Source of the DNA: Ceriagrion tenellum
Taxonomy: Eukaryota; Arthropoda; Insecta; Odonata; Coenagrionidae
Direction: 5' to 3'
NCBI GenBank assembly: GCA_963169105.1
Contig: OY720641.1
Coordinates: 4,231,258-4,295,257 of the forward strand
DNA length: 64,000 nt
Shown here: positions 32,465 to 44,439 of the stretch, one piece after another
How the letters are laid out: the number at the start of each line of letters is the position of its first letter
How positions within the stretch are numbered: position 1 is the stretch's first letter
Notes under the pieces: model-generated
What the model saw: only the letters and a program-made list of their open reading frames with translations
The model's database searches: none
Told to the model about the DNA's origin: nothing
Program-made: the position numbers and the translations under genes

Positions 32465-33618
32465 TAAACAATATTATTAATTGCCATATGACGAGAGGTA
32501 AATAACTATTATCAATGAGTTCAATTGAATAGGTACTAATTATGTTCTCTCTGTTTAAGAGAATAGGCCAATTATGGAAGGCTGTGGTGGCCATTCGGCT
32601 ATCAAGTCTAGAGTCTATTTCAATGGATGGATATTTCATTCAAAGGAGATATTCCAGTAATTCATTATAAAGTCAAAACAATCCAACAGCTGTTATTTTG
32701 GATGCTAAATTACTTCCAGTAATCGAAATCAGATGAGAAAAAAGTGTGGCTGAGTAGCTAGATGTGTATCATTTATGTAGACTCAAACGTTAATAACTAA
32801 TTGCAAGTCTTAAATAATCAAAAAAGTTAATAATTAATCTCATGGCGACCTTACGCATTAGGGTGATGTAAATATCGCATCTTTGGAGTTCTCACGCGCC
32901 CTTTCCACATGAAATTGCTCAGTGCAAAAAAAATCACCCAAGAAGAACACCTCGTTCTCCGTTGTCACAGCGACCATTGACTTCACCGCCACGGCTATTC
33001 CTCCAGTCCCTCTTCAGAGCCAAAAAACGGTGGTTTCTAAAATGAAAATACAGCGAACTGCGAAGTCGAGGCGAAGCCCGATAGAAAACGCACCGAGATC
33101 GGCTCCGATGCGTGGAAGTGAGTTTCTTGAAGGCATTCCTTCCGCTGCTGAGGCGTTTACTCCGGAGTATATTTGACTCCAATTTCGCTAGCCCTGTAAC
33201 TATTCGCCCTTCCTCGTCGTCTCTCGGCGGCGTAAAGCTTTCCCAGCAGAGGCCGCAGCCAGCCCTGTGTGCCAACTACAAGATTTTTCCAACCCGGCCC
33301 CATTCAATCAAGCTCGTAAAATGGGGCTGGTGGGTGTAACGATATTTTTGAAAGTAATAGTACGTGTCCCGCCTTTAAAAAGCACTCCCCCATCATCCTG
33401 ACCTTCAACACGTTCCCTACTCCTATTCAATCACACCCTCTAGGCCCCTACCCCAACCACTCCTGCAGTACCCTCCCTCCATCTTTGTGAATATATATAT
33501 ATATGGGCTCGCCAATGGGAGAATGTCAGCTGTACCCTTGAAAATGACACGAGAGTGTCGAAACCGGCAGGGTTCCCAAATAAAGTGTGAAAAATACAAC
33601 GTTCAAGTTTTATTTAAT
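32465..33618. repeat. Right arm of the composite inverted repeat
   Basis: Reverse complement of the left arm, lacking the 1,009-bp insertion but carrying 32806-33212. That extra segment has a minus-strand frame (33275-32934) rich in Arg and Ser, with no recognised domain. The outer end carries AATAAA (33580-33586 region) and an (AT)n run at 33490-33503. Confidence 0.8.
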
Positions 33619-33879
33619 ATCTCACTTTTTCACAAGTATCGCCTGACTCGATCCAACTTATACTTAAGTGAGGTGTGGTCGAAGAATGTCATCTACTTAC
33701 TTGAAAAGTTGTTAAATAATGTGCACTCAATTGACTAACGAATCGCGCTCCAACCACCCTAAATCACCTGGAATAATTTAATACATATTTGAACGCGATT
33801 TTAAAATGACCTGTTTTAATGTGCTGAGCGATTTCTAAGTCACGTTCTCCTAGGGAATCGTACGACTTGTCTCACGAAG

Positions 33880-34491
33880 TAGATGCGGGTCGTTCGCGAA
33901 CGAACGGGTCCGAACAGTCCATGGACTGAACGGGAGGACCAAAGACCGACTTCTGTGGAACGACCCAAGGAGTATAAGAGTAGGTACTCTATACTCCTTG
34001 GAACGACCGTTCCTCTCGGTCCGTTGCTCCTTTTGATCCGTCGGCCCTTCGTCCCTTTCGGTCCGTCGTTCCATTTGGTCAGTCGGTCCTTTTCAGTCTT
34101 TTCGGCCTGTCATTACTTTCGCTCCTTCGCTCCTATCTTTAAGGATATGGTATTCTTTATAATACACCAAAAACCCATCTGCTGATGCTAGCGGTTTAGT
34201 TAGCAGTACTTTTTTCTATATGTAAATGAAACCTACTTACGAAACCATGTAGAAATTTGGTGATATAACCCTTCATCTTTTATTTCATCCAACATTCCTA
34301 AACGCCGTCATTACGGTATAGTTAGTATTTCTAGGTTTTTAATAATCTTTAAACACCAAGAACATGTTAAAATCAAAATATATGACCACCAATAATAAAG
34401 GAACGGTGAACGAGTGAAATGGAACGGGTCTCAAAAAGGACCACTCCAGAGTGAACGAGTTCCCGAAAATGAACGGGTTTGGCCAACTATA
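33880..34491. mobile_element. hAT-like MITE, copy 1
   Basis: The direct repeat TCACGAAG (33872-33879 and 34492-34499) flanks a 612-bp non-coding element. Its ends are TAGATGCGGGTCG and, read in reverse, TATAGTTGGCCAAACCCG, close to the TAGAGATGRGCAAACC ends seen at 54633. The interior has a degenerate run of ~10-bp units built from TTCCTTT and CGGTCCGTCG. Two more copies lie at 40834-41155 and 53565-54633. The 8-bp duplication and end sequence suit hAT. Confidence 0.75.
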
Positions 34492-34686
34492 TCACGAAGT
34501 GACATCCCAGATGACATGGGATCAGAGGACGACTTTGTGAGTCTTCCACAAGTAGTGCTGAGAATGTAATCTAGAAGACTCCGGTTTTCAGGTCGTGACA
34601 CGCACTTATCTAATGTGATCTGCCATCTTCATCGAATCGAATTTTTGGCGGGGTTCAAATGTTGCAAACCAATGCGTGATATTGGT

Positions 34687-35766
34687 ACAAAGATCCACGA
34701 ATATTTCCTTGAATAATTTAGCCTTTGCTATGAAACGTAATGAGTTGATAAAAAATGCAAAGAAGCTTTAGTACCCGTTTGGATTTTTGGTCTGATACCT
34801 ACCGTTCGACTCCCGGAAAGTCTTAAACATTGCTTCCGACTCCGTAATTGAACACTGGCCATAGGCACAAAGATCCACGAATATCTCCCTGAATAATTTA
34901 GCCCATGCTATGAAACGTTTTGAATTGATAAGTAATGCTAAGCGGCTTTAGAACGCGTTCGGATTTTTGGCCTAAAATTACCCGTTCGACTCCATAAAAG
35001 TGGTAAACAATGTTTCCGACACCATAATTCAAACGTGGTCATAGGGACAAAGATCCGCATATATTTCCCAGAATAATTTAGATAATGCCATGAAAATGTT
35101 TGAGCTGACAAACAATACAAAGTGAATTTAGGAGTTTTTTTTTAATTTTGGTCTGAAGCCTCCCTTTCAACTCCAAAAAAATGATAAACAATGGTTCCGA
35201 CTCCATAATTCAAACCTGGTTATAGGGACAAAATCCGCGTATATTTCCCAGAACAATTTTTATAATGCCATGAAAATGTTTGAGCTGACAGACAATACTA
35301 AGAGGCTTTAGAACTCATTTGGACTTTTGGTCTGACGGCTCCCGTTCGATTCCAGGAAAGTGGTAAACAATGGTTCCGACTCCATAATTCAAACATGGTC
35401 ATAGGGAAAAAGATCCACGTATAATTACCTGAATAATCTAGGCTGTCCTAAGAAACTTTTCAATTTGACAGAAACTAGTAAGCAACTTTAGAATTAGTTT
35501 GGACTTTTGGCCTGACGCCTCCCGTTCGACCCCAGGAAAATGGTAAACAATGCTTACGACTTCATGATTCAAACTTGGGCATAGGCAACTTGATCCACAA
35601 TTATTTCCATTTATAAATGAGATAATGCAATACACCGTTTGCCGATAATGGGAAAAACTAAGATGCTTCAGAATTTGTTTAAACTGCCGGCCTGGGACCT
35701 CCCGTTTGACTTCAGTAAAGTTGAAATTATTGCATTCGATAGAGTAATTCAAGCATGGCCTAACAA
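34687..35766. repeat. Satellite array, six 180-bp units
   Basis: Units begin at about 34687, 34867, 35047, 35227, 35407 and 35587 with ACAAAGATCCAC or variants. They share GAATAATTTAG, GGATTTTTGG, CGTTCGACTCC and GGTAAACAATGNTTCCGAC in the same order. The period is 180 bp throughout with only single-base shifts. Divergence increases toward the right end. There is no coding content. The near-nucleosomal unit length is typical of satellite DNA. Confidence 0.92.
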
Positions 35767-37277
35767 ATTTAAGTATGCTCAAACTCTTTCAATTGATTTA
35801 TGCATCTAAACTATTAATTTTCCGGAGTCGTATGTAGAAATCAGAAAAACTGAAGTAAAACTGGTTGGATGAATAATTTAAGCAGCGAAAAATAAATGCC
35901 GCGCATTGGAACTGATTCTGTGACCGTGTCGATGACAAGAGCAGACGCTTACCACTACGCCACGCTGGACGTACGGTTGAGCGGAGAAATTTCTTATAGA
36001 ATATCAAAATATGGCTCCAGTGAGCTTCCAAGTTTGTTGTTGCCCATGTTTTGGTTGGAAAGTATCTATATATTCCTTCCGATGGTGTCATTTGTACACA
36101 ACAGCAATTAATATTTGTATGTATCCATTTTGGCTTCATATATCGAGAGGAAACTAGCTCAAAATTCGTAAATTACCTTAAATGCTAAAGGACGGTGTCC
36201 CCTTCTTGCTTGGTAAGTTTTTGAGCTAAATTTATCCGTCAAGTTCTTATTTTGCAAACAATTGACGCTTAATTATAATTAAGCACCATTTAAGTGTTTA
36301 GTCAGCATGCATACATAATTACTGAGCACTAACATAAGCTGAGGAAGGTTATCCTAAAATACGAGGTGAGATATAGTTCTGGTTTCGTCGTGAAAAATAT
36401 CTTTAATGAACACAAAATATACCTCTTAGAGCTTACCTAGTCCTTTTATAATTTAAAGATCAAATTCAATTTCATGTTTATGAAATTACAAATCATCTAT
36501 TCCACCAGTAAGCGTATCCCTTTTCCCTTCGCTAAACTTGTGTTGTTGTTCACAATTTTTGGATTATACAAAACGATCATGAGACATGCTGTTCACGTTG
36601 ATCACTACTCCTGTGCATTCTGTTCTCTTCAAAAAGTCATTTCCTATTTCTCTATGCCAGTACTTCTTTTGACTGGACAGGATGGAACTGGAAATACAGG
36701 GATGAGCAACCCTTGTGTCAATTGTGGCTCGCCGATGTTTTATTCTGGGACGAGAAAAAAGTCTGCGCCAAATTTATTTACAGTTTTTAGGAAGCACATT
36801 TCAGGAGGTAAAGACACTCCAGGCGTGTGAAAGCCAGAATATTTTTGAGCAAAAATAAACGAACTCAATTTCTCATTAAGCTGTGAAAACCTAACAATGA
36901 GGTATTTAAATTGTGCGACTATATATACCTATATTAGTAGCAGTTATCTTGTATGGACTGTAAAAATATCTACAAAAGCTTTGTCGTTAGTCATGTCATA
37001 TTTTTAAAAATTGATTCAGTGTTTCACGATTAACATGGCCGCTTACCAATCAAGTATCGAATTCTGAAAACATATTCGTTTGCTCGAGGTATATTTCGTG
37101 TAGAAATTGACTGATTTTGGCTTGTTCTGTCAAAAAGGTTGCCCACCCATGGGCTAAGAGAACAAAAGCTTACGAAAAAACATAGGAAGCTTCCCTTTTG
37201 GCCCTTTAATATCTTTACTTCAATTCAGTGACTATTCTTTGGAGGGATCGAAATCCTATGAAAAATTCTCCTCCAAG
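35767..37277. other. Mostly unassigned; tRNA-like stretch at 35900-35975
   Basis: On the minus strand TGGCGTAGTGGTAAGCGTCTGC (35935-35960 region) looks like a tRNA or SINE A box, with a poor B box after it. A plus-strand 118-codon frame (36474-36830) is unrecognised. Nothing else is supportable. Confidence 0.3.
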
Positions 37278-37345
37278 GCCGGGATCCGAACTCGGGTCTC
37301 TGAGGTGGGAACGTACTGCATCAGCTAACTGTGGAAACAGCGGGA
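37278..37345 (-). mobile_element. tRNA-like SINE head
   Basis: On the minus strand GTTAGCTGATGCAGTACG is an A-box-like element and GAGTTCGGATCCCGGCC a good B box, with CCACCTCAGAGACCC between. The acceptor stem does not close, so a tRNA-derived SINE or pseudogene is more likely than a gene. Confidence 0.5.
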
Positions 37346-38639
37346 CGCAATTATGGTGGCTTGGTTGATCGTATTGTATGACCTCACATCTCGATGGTGT
37401 TCAATTTCAATTGCCATCATCCACTACTCTTTTCGGGGAATAGGAGACAGGGTTGCCTAAGGAGCAGCCTCGCCGCGCTGCCTGACTCGAGTGTCCGACC
37501 TCTTGCCCCGACGAGTAATTGATGTCACGCCCATGGAAAATAATATCTGCTTCCTCACGAGATGTGAAGAATGCGGAAATGCGGAAGAATGAGGAAAACA
37601 CGTAAGATGCTGGAATTCTGGTTTGCAACTTCACTCGAAGCAGAGTACATCTCCGGTGAACGGATGACCAGTCGTCAAAAATATTTTTCTTACAAACAAG
37701 AATCAAATGTTATCGTAAGTAGACATTTTTTCCCACAAAAGCTGTGAATAATCTTTCCGATGTTATATGACTCAAATTCCATTCAATTCGTATTATGTCA
37801 ACGTATGGAAAACGATGTGTTTGTTTAAAATGCACAACAAAGTCATAACTGTCCTCGAACGATTGCTTTACACGATTGATCGTGCAATGACAGTGCACAA
37901 TGCTTTAATAACTGAAAAATTGCGAAAAATATAATTTTTCTTTCGAATATAAATACGCCAATTTGCGAAACTATGTTTATTCGATGCAAGGAAAATGGAC
38001 AAAAAATTAATTTTGCAACTTTACCATCTTATTATTTTATTTATTTGAAAATCACTGCATTATGTCAAGTAAAAATTGGCAATTTTAATGGAAATAGTTG
38101 CGATACACGAAACTGGATTCGTAGTCACTGAATTGAACTGACTAGACTGAGGTGAGACAGGGTCGACAAAAATGAAATAAAGACAAACACAGCCTTTGAA
38201 ATGTATAACTTCTCCCACAATGGAGCACATATATTGTAATAAAGAAGAAATTACAACATGCCCTTGGTCGAAATATGTACCGTGATACAAGTATGGAGTG
38301 TTCTTGAACAAAGTCCATTTGATGATAGCAGCTGTGAATTCCCTTTTGGTGGCCACGGAAGTGCAGGGAGTCATGGATATTACTCACTTCCACAAAGTTA
38401 AGCCGGAGACGATTACTTAAGTGCAGGGAGATTTGGAGTGAAGTCGACGTCGGTCACGGAGCGAGAGGCCCCTTTCTCGCAACGCAAGTCTGAAGGGGAA
38501 GTCGCAGAGACCGGGAAGAGAAGAGGAGAAATACTGTTGTTCATGGCAATTGGCTAAGGCGTCCCAGTATTGCTAGTTCCCGATTCACTCCGAAGCTATA
38601 ATCACCAGCATTCAGGGTATACAAATGATCCACGGGAAC

Positions 38640-38732
38640 TACTACATCTACATCTACGTCATACCCTGCAAGCCACCCAAAGGGTGTGTGGCAGGGGGTG
38701 CTTTCGCACCAGGCATGCATGAATGGAAATGC
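38640..38732 (-). mobile_element. CR1-like LINE 3' tail, variant A
   Basis: It starts with CTACATCTACATCTACGTC and continues through CCCAAAGGGTGTGTGGCAGG and GCACCAGGCAT. It is almost identical to the tail at 9945-10030. The shared left edge and differing right edges mark 5'-truncated insertions on the minus strand. Confidence 0.75.
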
Positions 38733-40594
38733 AAAGCTGCGGCAAAGCGATTTGCGAGCCAAGCGATGAGGGAGTCAGATCTTGACAGTTAGTGACTTAC
38801 GGCATTTCCTGACTTAAAGGCTATGATTTACTTCGAAGGTTGACAGACGCGAAAAGGATATGCTGAAGTTTTGGCACATAGTGTTGTTGTGGACTCCTAA
38901 GTCTGGAAAATGAGAGTTAATGAAAATTATTTTTATCGAATGCTCTGCGTTGTGTACCCGAATAATTCAATAGCATAGGAATTACGTTTTTTCTTAATTT
39001 AGTTGTTTATTTAATATATCTTTGATTTTTCTGTTGTAGTGGAATCTTGTAATTTTTTACTTATACTTATACTAACTTATAGAAGAGGAAACTCGGAGGT
39101 TAACTGATTGGCAGCATTCGATTGGTCGCTGTCGCAGGAATATCCAATGATTCAACTCCCAGCATTTATTACTCGTATCTCATACATTATTGTTTTAACT
39201 TATACCTGTTTTATTTAATTAACTTAGGCACTGCTCAATTTTGGTATTTTATTAATTTCGCCCCCGGTCGATAAATGGGTTTCAAGCGTTCACATTACTA
39301 TCTAAATTTTAATTTACGAAGTCGGCAGAGAAATTAGTTTTTAAATCCTGCTTGACCAAACTCAAATAATTGCCCAAGTGAATCTCATAAAAGAAAGAAT
39401 TCGGTTACGAGCCGTTTTTTTTAGGTTTCAATCGCTAAATATAGCTATTTTCAGTGACTTTTATAATGGGAAAAGGTGCGAATACCAATTCTCTAGCGAT
39501 TTCCTGTATGGTTTTCCCCGTTGAAATATTTTCTGTGCTTCCATAAGTCGTTTATGACTGACTACTGGGTAATTTCTCTCGAATCTTCCTTTTAAAATAT
39601 ATGTGAATGCATTTTGAATGAAAATAACCCTATTTCAAGCATGACTCGGTTATTCTAAGTTCCCTGTCGATTTCTATCGCATTGAAGTTTCAACTCGCGT
39701 TGAAAATTCCCTCAGTAATAATGTAAAGTATGAAGAATTTTCCAAAAATAATGCTGGATATGTCTCGGGACTGAGGAGGTTAACCCTTTCTTGCCACCAT
39801 TAACATGCCATTACTAGTAACATAGTGCGCCTCCCGTTCTTGCTCATAAGATTATATTTTTAATTTTTTTTATTGGTGGCGTTTAAGATATTGTAATGTT
39901 TGTTTTATGATGTTTTATGTCTCCCAAATAATGCCCGGAAGGAAAAGAAAAAAATGCATTGTAATTGGGACCATAAAATTAAATTGCAATGGGTTTGTGA
40001 AGTATAAACTAAATATACGGAACATTTGCACCAGGTACATAATAGGAATCTGTACATTCTTAATTCATAAAATTATATAGCCAATTTTTAAACTTTTAAA
40101 GAAAAAGGGTGTTAATAACGTCTGACCCAGTGTACAAGAAACTTCACCAAAACAATGTAACGATAGGCTTTTGCAAGTATTTTTATTTACTTAGTAGGAA
40201 GTAAGACTTGTTCGCCTCGAATATTATTTTGCTACCACTCCTCAAGTAGAAAATTCCCAGCATTTCATAAACGTGCCTCAATTGGAGAACCACCGCTTTG
40301 TTAACAAAAGAAAAGAAATTTCATTATTGATCTTTATTTTAAATTGCTCCAATAATCATTTGTTGCAAGGGCACAACTTGTTTTACCGAGTCCAACTATG
40401 CTTCCCCCAAAATTTAATACCTAAATTTTACATAATGGACAAAGAAATAAAAACGTTAAAATTTGTAGTTGACAGTAGCAAAGGAGATAAAATTTAGGAT
40501 TGCAGAATGTATGTACATAATTTTCTGATATTGCTGTATTGCTGGATTATCGGAAAGCATGGTCATTTACTCCCTTAAACAGTGAAGCAAACCT
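38733..40594. other. Unassigned A+T-rich stretch
   Basis: No supportable gene or repeat. Confidence 0.3.
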
Positions 40595-40833
40595 CAGTAA
40601 GTAGAGCATTATAATTACATAGGCATTGCGCCATAAGAAAATGGACAGAGTGGCTAAGACACAAAGAAAAGAATAGCGTTAGCTATAAAGGAGGCGTTTA
40701 GTTATAGAAGGGAGCAGATGACGGAGATCTTTGATAAGGATGTGAAGAGGAGACTGGTGAAGAGCTTGATGTGGAGTGTAGCGTTGTATGAGACAGAAAC
40801 ATGTACCCTCAGAAGGGAGAATAAATTATAGGT
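40595..40833 (+). pseudogene. LINE fragment after the RT domain
   Basis: Homologous at DNA level to 43240-43480: KEAF(S/I)YRRE, VKRRLVKSLMWSVALYE and ETCTLRRE can be read with stops and shifts. Its right end is cut off by the hAT-like MITE copy at 40834. Confidence 0.65.
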
Positions 40834-41155
40834 ATACTGTAATGACGGCGCTTAAGAATGTTGTAATATAAGATTGAAGGTAATATCACCAACTTTTACA
40901 TGGTGTCGTAAAAAGGTTCCATTTATGTAAAAAAAAGTACTATAAATTACACCGATAGAATCAGCATATGAATTGAAAGATATGACGGACCAAAAGGAAC
41001 GATGGACCGAAAGGACTGACGGACCAAAAGGAAGGAAGGTCTGAGAGGAACTGAAAGGAACGGTCGTTCCATAGAAGTCGACCCTCGGTCTTTCAGTTAA
41101 ATCAACGGACCCGTGCCTTTGGGCCCGTTCTTTCGAGAGCGACCCATTTCTAGAT
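40834..41155 (-). mobile_element. hAT-like MITE, copy 3 (truncated)
   Basis: Reverse-oriented copy of 33880-34491. The end at 41152 reads CTAGAAATGGGTCGCTC on the minus strand, then the GGTCC/TTCC-type repeats, then a stretch matching copy 1 to its CGCCGTCATTACGGTATA block. The other terminus is missing. Confidence 0.7.
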
Positions 41156-42234
41156 TGAAGTGTAACATTTATCCGGGTATAAACATCCATCCGGTACTTT
41201 AGTTTTCACTGTATTTTTTTCAACGCGGCAGTGAAAGAAAACTCTGATGTAAATTCATACTTAGTCCTCTCTTGTTTGGCCAGCATTTGTAACCCGAGGA
41301 ACACAGCTGACTTGCGGAAATGCTTTGGAGGACGAGACGCGCTGAATGCTACATTGCACATTTTATCTGCGATGGCCATCGGCTAATGTGCATGTGACGC
41401 ATTCACTTCAACGTTTTTCCAGTCGTTCATTTCCACGCTAATACGCATCCACTGTACATTAATTACTGCGAAAGTGTGCCACTGAAGCAGCCGGTTACAG
41501 TATGGGGTCTCGCCCAGGAAGTCGTTATTTCTCATTTGCGCATAGAATTGCGGTGATTAATGCAGCGGAAAGGTTAAAGCTAATCGTATTTGTGTGCGCG
41601 GGGAATAAACAGTGCGTTGTCCCAAACCGAGTCACCGACTCAGTAGTCGACGGCCATTGGCGAACCATCACGTTCTGCTTTCACGCCTTAAATAAGTCAC
41701 TAGTGCAGCGCGTGACATTTTTGAGAACGTACACTCGACAGTGTCCGATTGCCAAAACAAACGAGGAAGTTCACCTTTCCATTCACGACATTAAAAATAA
41801 ATAGTGCTCAGCTAATGGCGTGCAAACCCCATTGAATATTAGGAGTGGCTCGAAAATTGATACTATTCGACGAATGCTCTGCACATCCAATCATGTGGTC
41901 ACTCTTGTTAATCGCTGAGAGCAGAGTACTGCTCAATTTCAACGGAAAATATTCATTTGACCTATGATACGTGCAGTATATGCTAATATATATCGAAAAC
42001 TAAGCTATGTTTGAAGAATAATTACCCCATTACTCTGATAGAATCTCCCCTTTTTGGCAATTGAAAAAATTGCCTCAGACTGTCACAGGCAAAATTTCTT
42101 TTCTTTCGTTTTGCCTATTTTTTCCATAAGGCTTTAATAATTTCGAATTATGAATGCTGAATAAATGTTGCGTAGTGTCATGATTCTATTACCGTAGCCA
42201 TATCTGATCGGAAAACACCATAAGCCTTCGAAAC
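41156..42234. other. Unassigned stretch
   Basis: A 100-codon plus-strand frame (41502-41804) lies in relatively CpG-rich sequence but has no recognised domain or splice context. Not called as a gene. Confidence 0.3.
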
Positions 42235-42575
42235 ATGGTGCTGGAAGAGAATGCTGGAGATAAAATGGACGGACAAAATCAGAAATGGTGGAGTGTGCAG
42301 AAGAGTAGAAGAGGAAAGGACCATTTAATGGAACTCCATACAGAAAAGAAGAACCAGATGGATTGGACACACCCTGAGATACAATGGACTTGTGGAGAAC
42401 ATAATAGAAGGCAAAATAGAGGGGAAAGACCCCAGAGTAAGAAGATCCAGGAATGAGTTCATGGACCGAATAAAGAGGGAAGTACATTGGAATAGATAGC
42501 AGGAGGTAATGGAACTAGCATTAGATAGGGAAGAAGGGTGGAGGGCTGCAGTCAACCAATCATAGGATTGAACGA
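42235..42575 (+). pseudogene. LINE ORF2 C-terminal fragment
   Basis: Reading through stops gives WCWKRMLEIKWTDKIRNG, RWIGHTLRYNGLVENIIEGK and MDRIKRE. It ends with LALDREEGWRAAVNQS and a stop. This matches the C-terminus at 14890-15115 and belongs to the same non-LTR family. Confidence 0.75.
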
Positions 42576-42854
42576 CCAATGATGATGAGCCATAGGTATG
42601 TAACTATTTTTCGTCATGTATTAAAGGAGTCCAAATAAAAGTTTTGTATTCATTATTTCAGTCTAGAACCTTGACGATAGAATGACCATTTTCCCATGTT
42701 ACAATAAAATTCCTCATTTGACGCTTTTATAAATGTCATATGAGTTCACCTTTTCATAAGTGTCACTAGAAGTGACATATGTGTCCCGAGTGATTCATTT
42801 TTCAAAATTGTCGCGTAGGATGACTGCCGTGAAACATAGAATATTTTCGCACCT

Positions 42855-43075
42855 AAGACGTGTTTTTCCCCCCAGCCCACATCCTAGCGGGCCGCACCTG
42901 ATTCGCGATGAGTAGTCCTTCCGCGTGCTGGCCAGGGGAAAGGGAAGCAGTGATTTGAATCACCAACGGGCGGCGATAGCGGAACTGCCCGCGCCGCAAA
43001 CGCGGTCGCCGCATACGACGTGACCGCGAAGGCTTGTCACTCGTGGGAGAGATAGGTGCGTCCGTACATTCATAC
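42855..43075. other. CpG-rich islet
   Basis: About 220 bp dense in CpG (GCGGGCCGCACC, GGCGGCGATAGCGG, GCGCCGCAAACGCGG, GACGTGACCGCG) stands out from its A+T-rich surroundings. It has no ORF or splice signal I can support. It could be a promoter or enhancer remnant, or part of a GC-rich repeat. Confidence 0.35.
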
Positions 43076-43189
43076 TACTGCATTAAGCTGAGGACCTTTT
43101 AAATAATCCGATGCGTCATAATTTTTTCTCTCCCATTCTTGGCTTCCTCTTGGCTCGGATGATTGTGTTAATTTTTTTTTCGTAGAGGT

Positions 43190-43690
43190 TCTCTAGGGCA
43201 AAGTAAGCGAGGCTGGTCATTAAAGTTGGAGGAAACAAACTCGAGCAAGTAGAGCATTTTAATTACTTAGGTATTACGATATAAGAAAACGGACATTGTT
43301 GCAAAGACATAGGGAGGAGGTTAGCGCTAGCTAAGGAGGCGTTTATTAATAGAAGGGAGCTGATTACGGGGATCTTGGGTGAGGGTGTGAAGAAGAGGCT
43401 GGTGAGGAGCTTGATATGGAGTGTGGCGTTGTATGGGGCAGAAACGTGGATCCTCAGAAAGGAGGACGAGAATAGGTTGCGAGCATTTGAAATGAGGGAA
43501 GGATGTGGGGAAGAGGAAGGAAGAGAATAGGTTTAGTGGACGGAATGAAGAAGAAGGGAAGATCGTATGATGAGGCGAAAAAGGATTTACTCAAGGGAGA
43601 TAGGTCCCTGAAAGTGTAGAAAACAGGGGAAGAGATTGTTTGACATTAAAAAAATTTACCTTAACCGGTAGAATTCCTTTTAAAATAAAT
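43190..43690 (+). pseudogene. LINE RT C-terminal fragment with 3' UTR
   Basis: The translation includes EQVEHFNYLGITI, LALAKEAFINRRELITG, VKKRLVRSLIWSVALYGAE and TWILRKEDENRLRAFEM. Stops follow, then a 3' UTR with CCTTAACCGGTAGAA. YLG and YGAETW are standard landmarks after the RT palm in many non-LTR elements. Confidence 0.8.
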
Positions 43691-44092
43691 CTGGTTTTTC
43701 GCTCACTCAAGTGATTTTTGGCCCTAGTTCGGAGTAAAAATGATAAAAATGTAACTCAGTGATTCCATAATATACTCTTTGGATTCCGACGACCCGGGTC
43801 TCGACGTTCAAACTTGTTTCAGGTACAATCAGGCCATCACTTAAAGGTGGCGTAGTATAGTTAGAAGTAGAATCGGGGGTTGTAACTTAATAAAATTATA
43901 TAGAATCCAAGAGTTAGTGTTTTTCATTCTAACTCTAATAAATTTCATATAAATGGACCTGAAACAATCTATTTCGTCGGTGTATTAGATAAATAGGTGC
44001 AGGCATTATGAATGAATCCTACGACGTATCTCAAAATAAAGAAAAAGATCCAAGCTTTCCCAGCAAATGCTTAGGATGGAGAGTCCTCGGGT

Positions 44093-44281
44093 TTCCAGCC
44101 GGGTTATTGTGTTGAACTGTACTGACGTTTCGATGACGTACTCAGCCATCGCCTTCAGGGTGAATAACCCTGAAGACCCCTTGGTGAATGACCCCAGGGT
44201 GAATAACCCTTCATCATGAAGACGATGGCATACTACGTCATTCAAACGTCGGTGATGTTCAATACCATAACCCAGCTGGAA
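44093..44281. repeat. Foldback hairpin with ~70-bp arms
   Basis: TTCCAGCCGGGTTATTGTG pairs with the reverse of CATAACCCAGCTGGAA. Pairing continues through the GACGTTTCGATGACGT and GCCATCG blocks. The minus-strand reading contains CTGAGTACGTCATCGAAACG, reminiscent of a decayed minimal hammerhead. Short tandem CAGGGTGAATAACCCT units fill the loop. Confidence 0.65.
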
Positions 44282-44439
44282 GTCACAGAACTCTTCTTCC
44301 ATAAAAAATTAAGTTTTATTTCCTGGTATAGAGGGAGCGAGGATGATCTTTGATGTGTTAGCAAACAAACTGGAGAGAGTTAAACAGTTAATAACAATTT
44401 TATAACCATGAAAGAATTATAAGTTTAAGCTCACTCGGA

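Larger units (their letters stand above)
28595..33618. mobile_element. 5-kb inverted-repeat element around a Tc1-type transposase
   Basis: The outer ends ATTAAATAAAACTTGAACG (28595) and its reverse complement (to 33618) begin matching arms. 28595-28999, 29027-29223 and 30233-30365 pair with 33213-33618, 32617-32805 and 32465-32606. About 735 bp per arm can be aligned. The arms contain AATAAA next to the outer end and a GACACGAGAGTGTCGAAACC hairpin motif similar to Penelope-type terminal repeats. The unpaired middle holds a decayed transposase (30716-32112). No target duplication was evident. It could be a long-TIR DNA transposon or a transposon inside older retroelement-derived inverted repeats. 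Confidence 0.65.

Noticed and set aside
33536..33572. GACACGAGAGTGTCGAAACC at the composite element end as a hammerhead
   Set aside because: Stem II and GAAAC are good, but the core before it reads TTGAAAA instead of CTGANGA and stem I does not pair.
34687..35766. CRISPR-like array
   Set aside because: The units are 180-bp tandem copies without unique spacers, in a eukaryotic setting; it is satellite DNA.
41502..41804. 100-aa open frame
   Set aside because: The sequence shows no known motif, no flanking splice signals and no upstream promoter signs, so chance in a CpG-richer patch is as likely.
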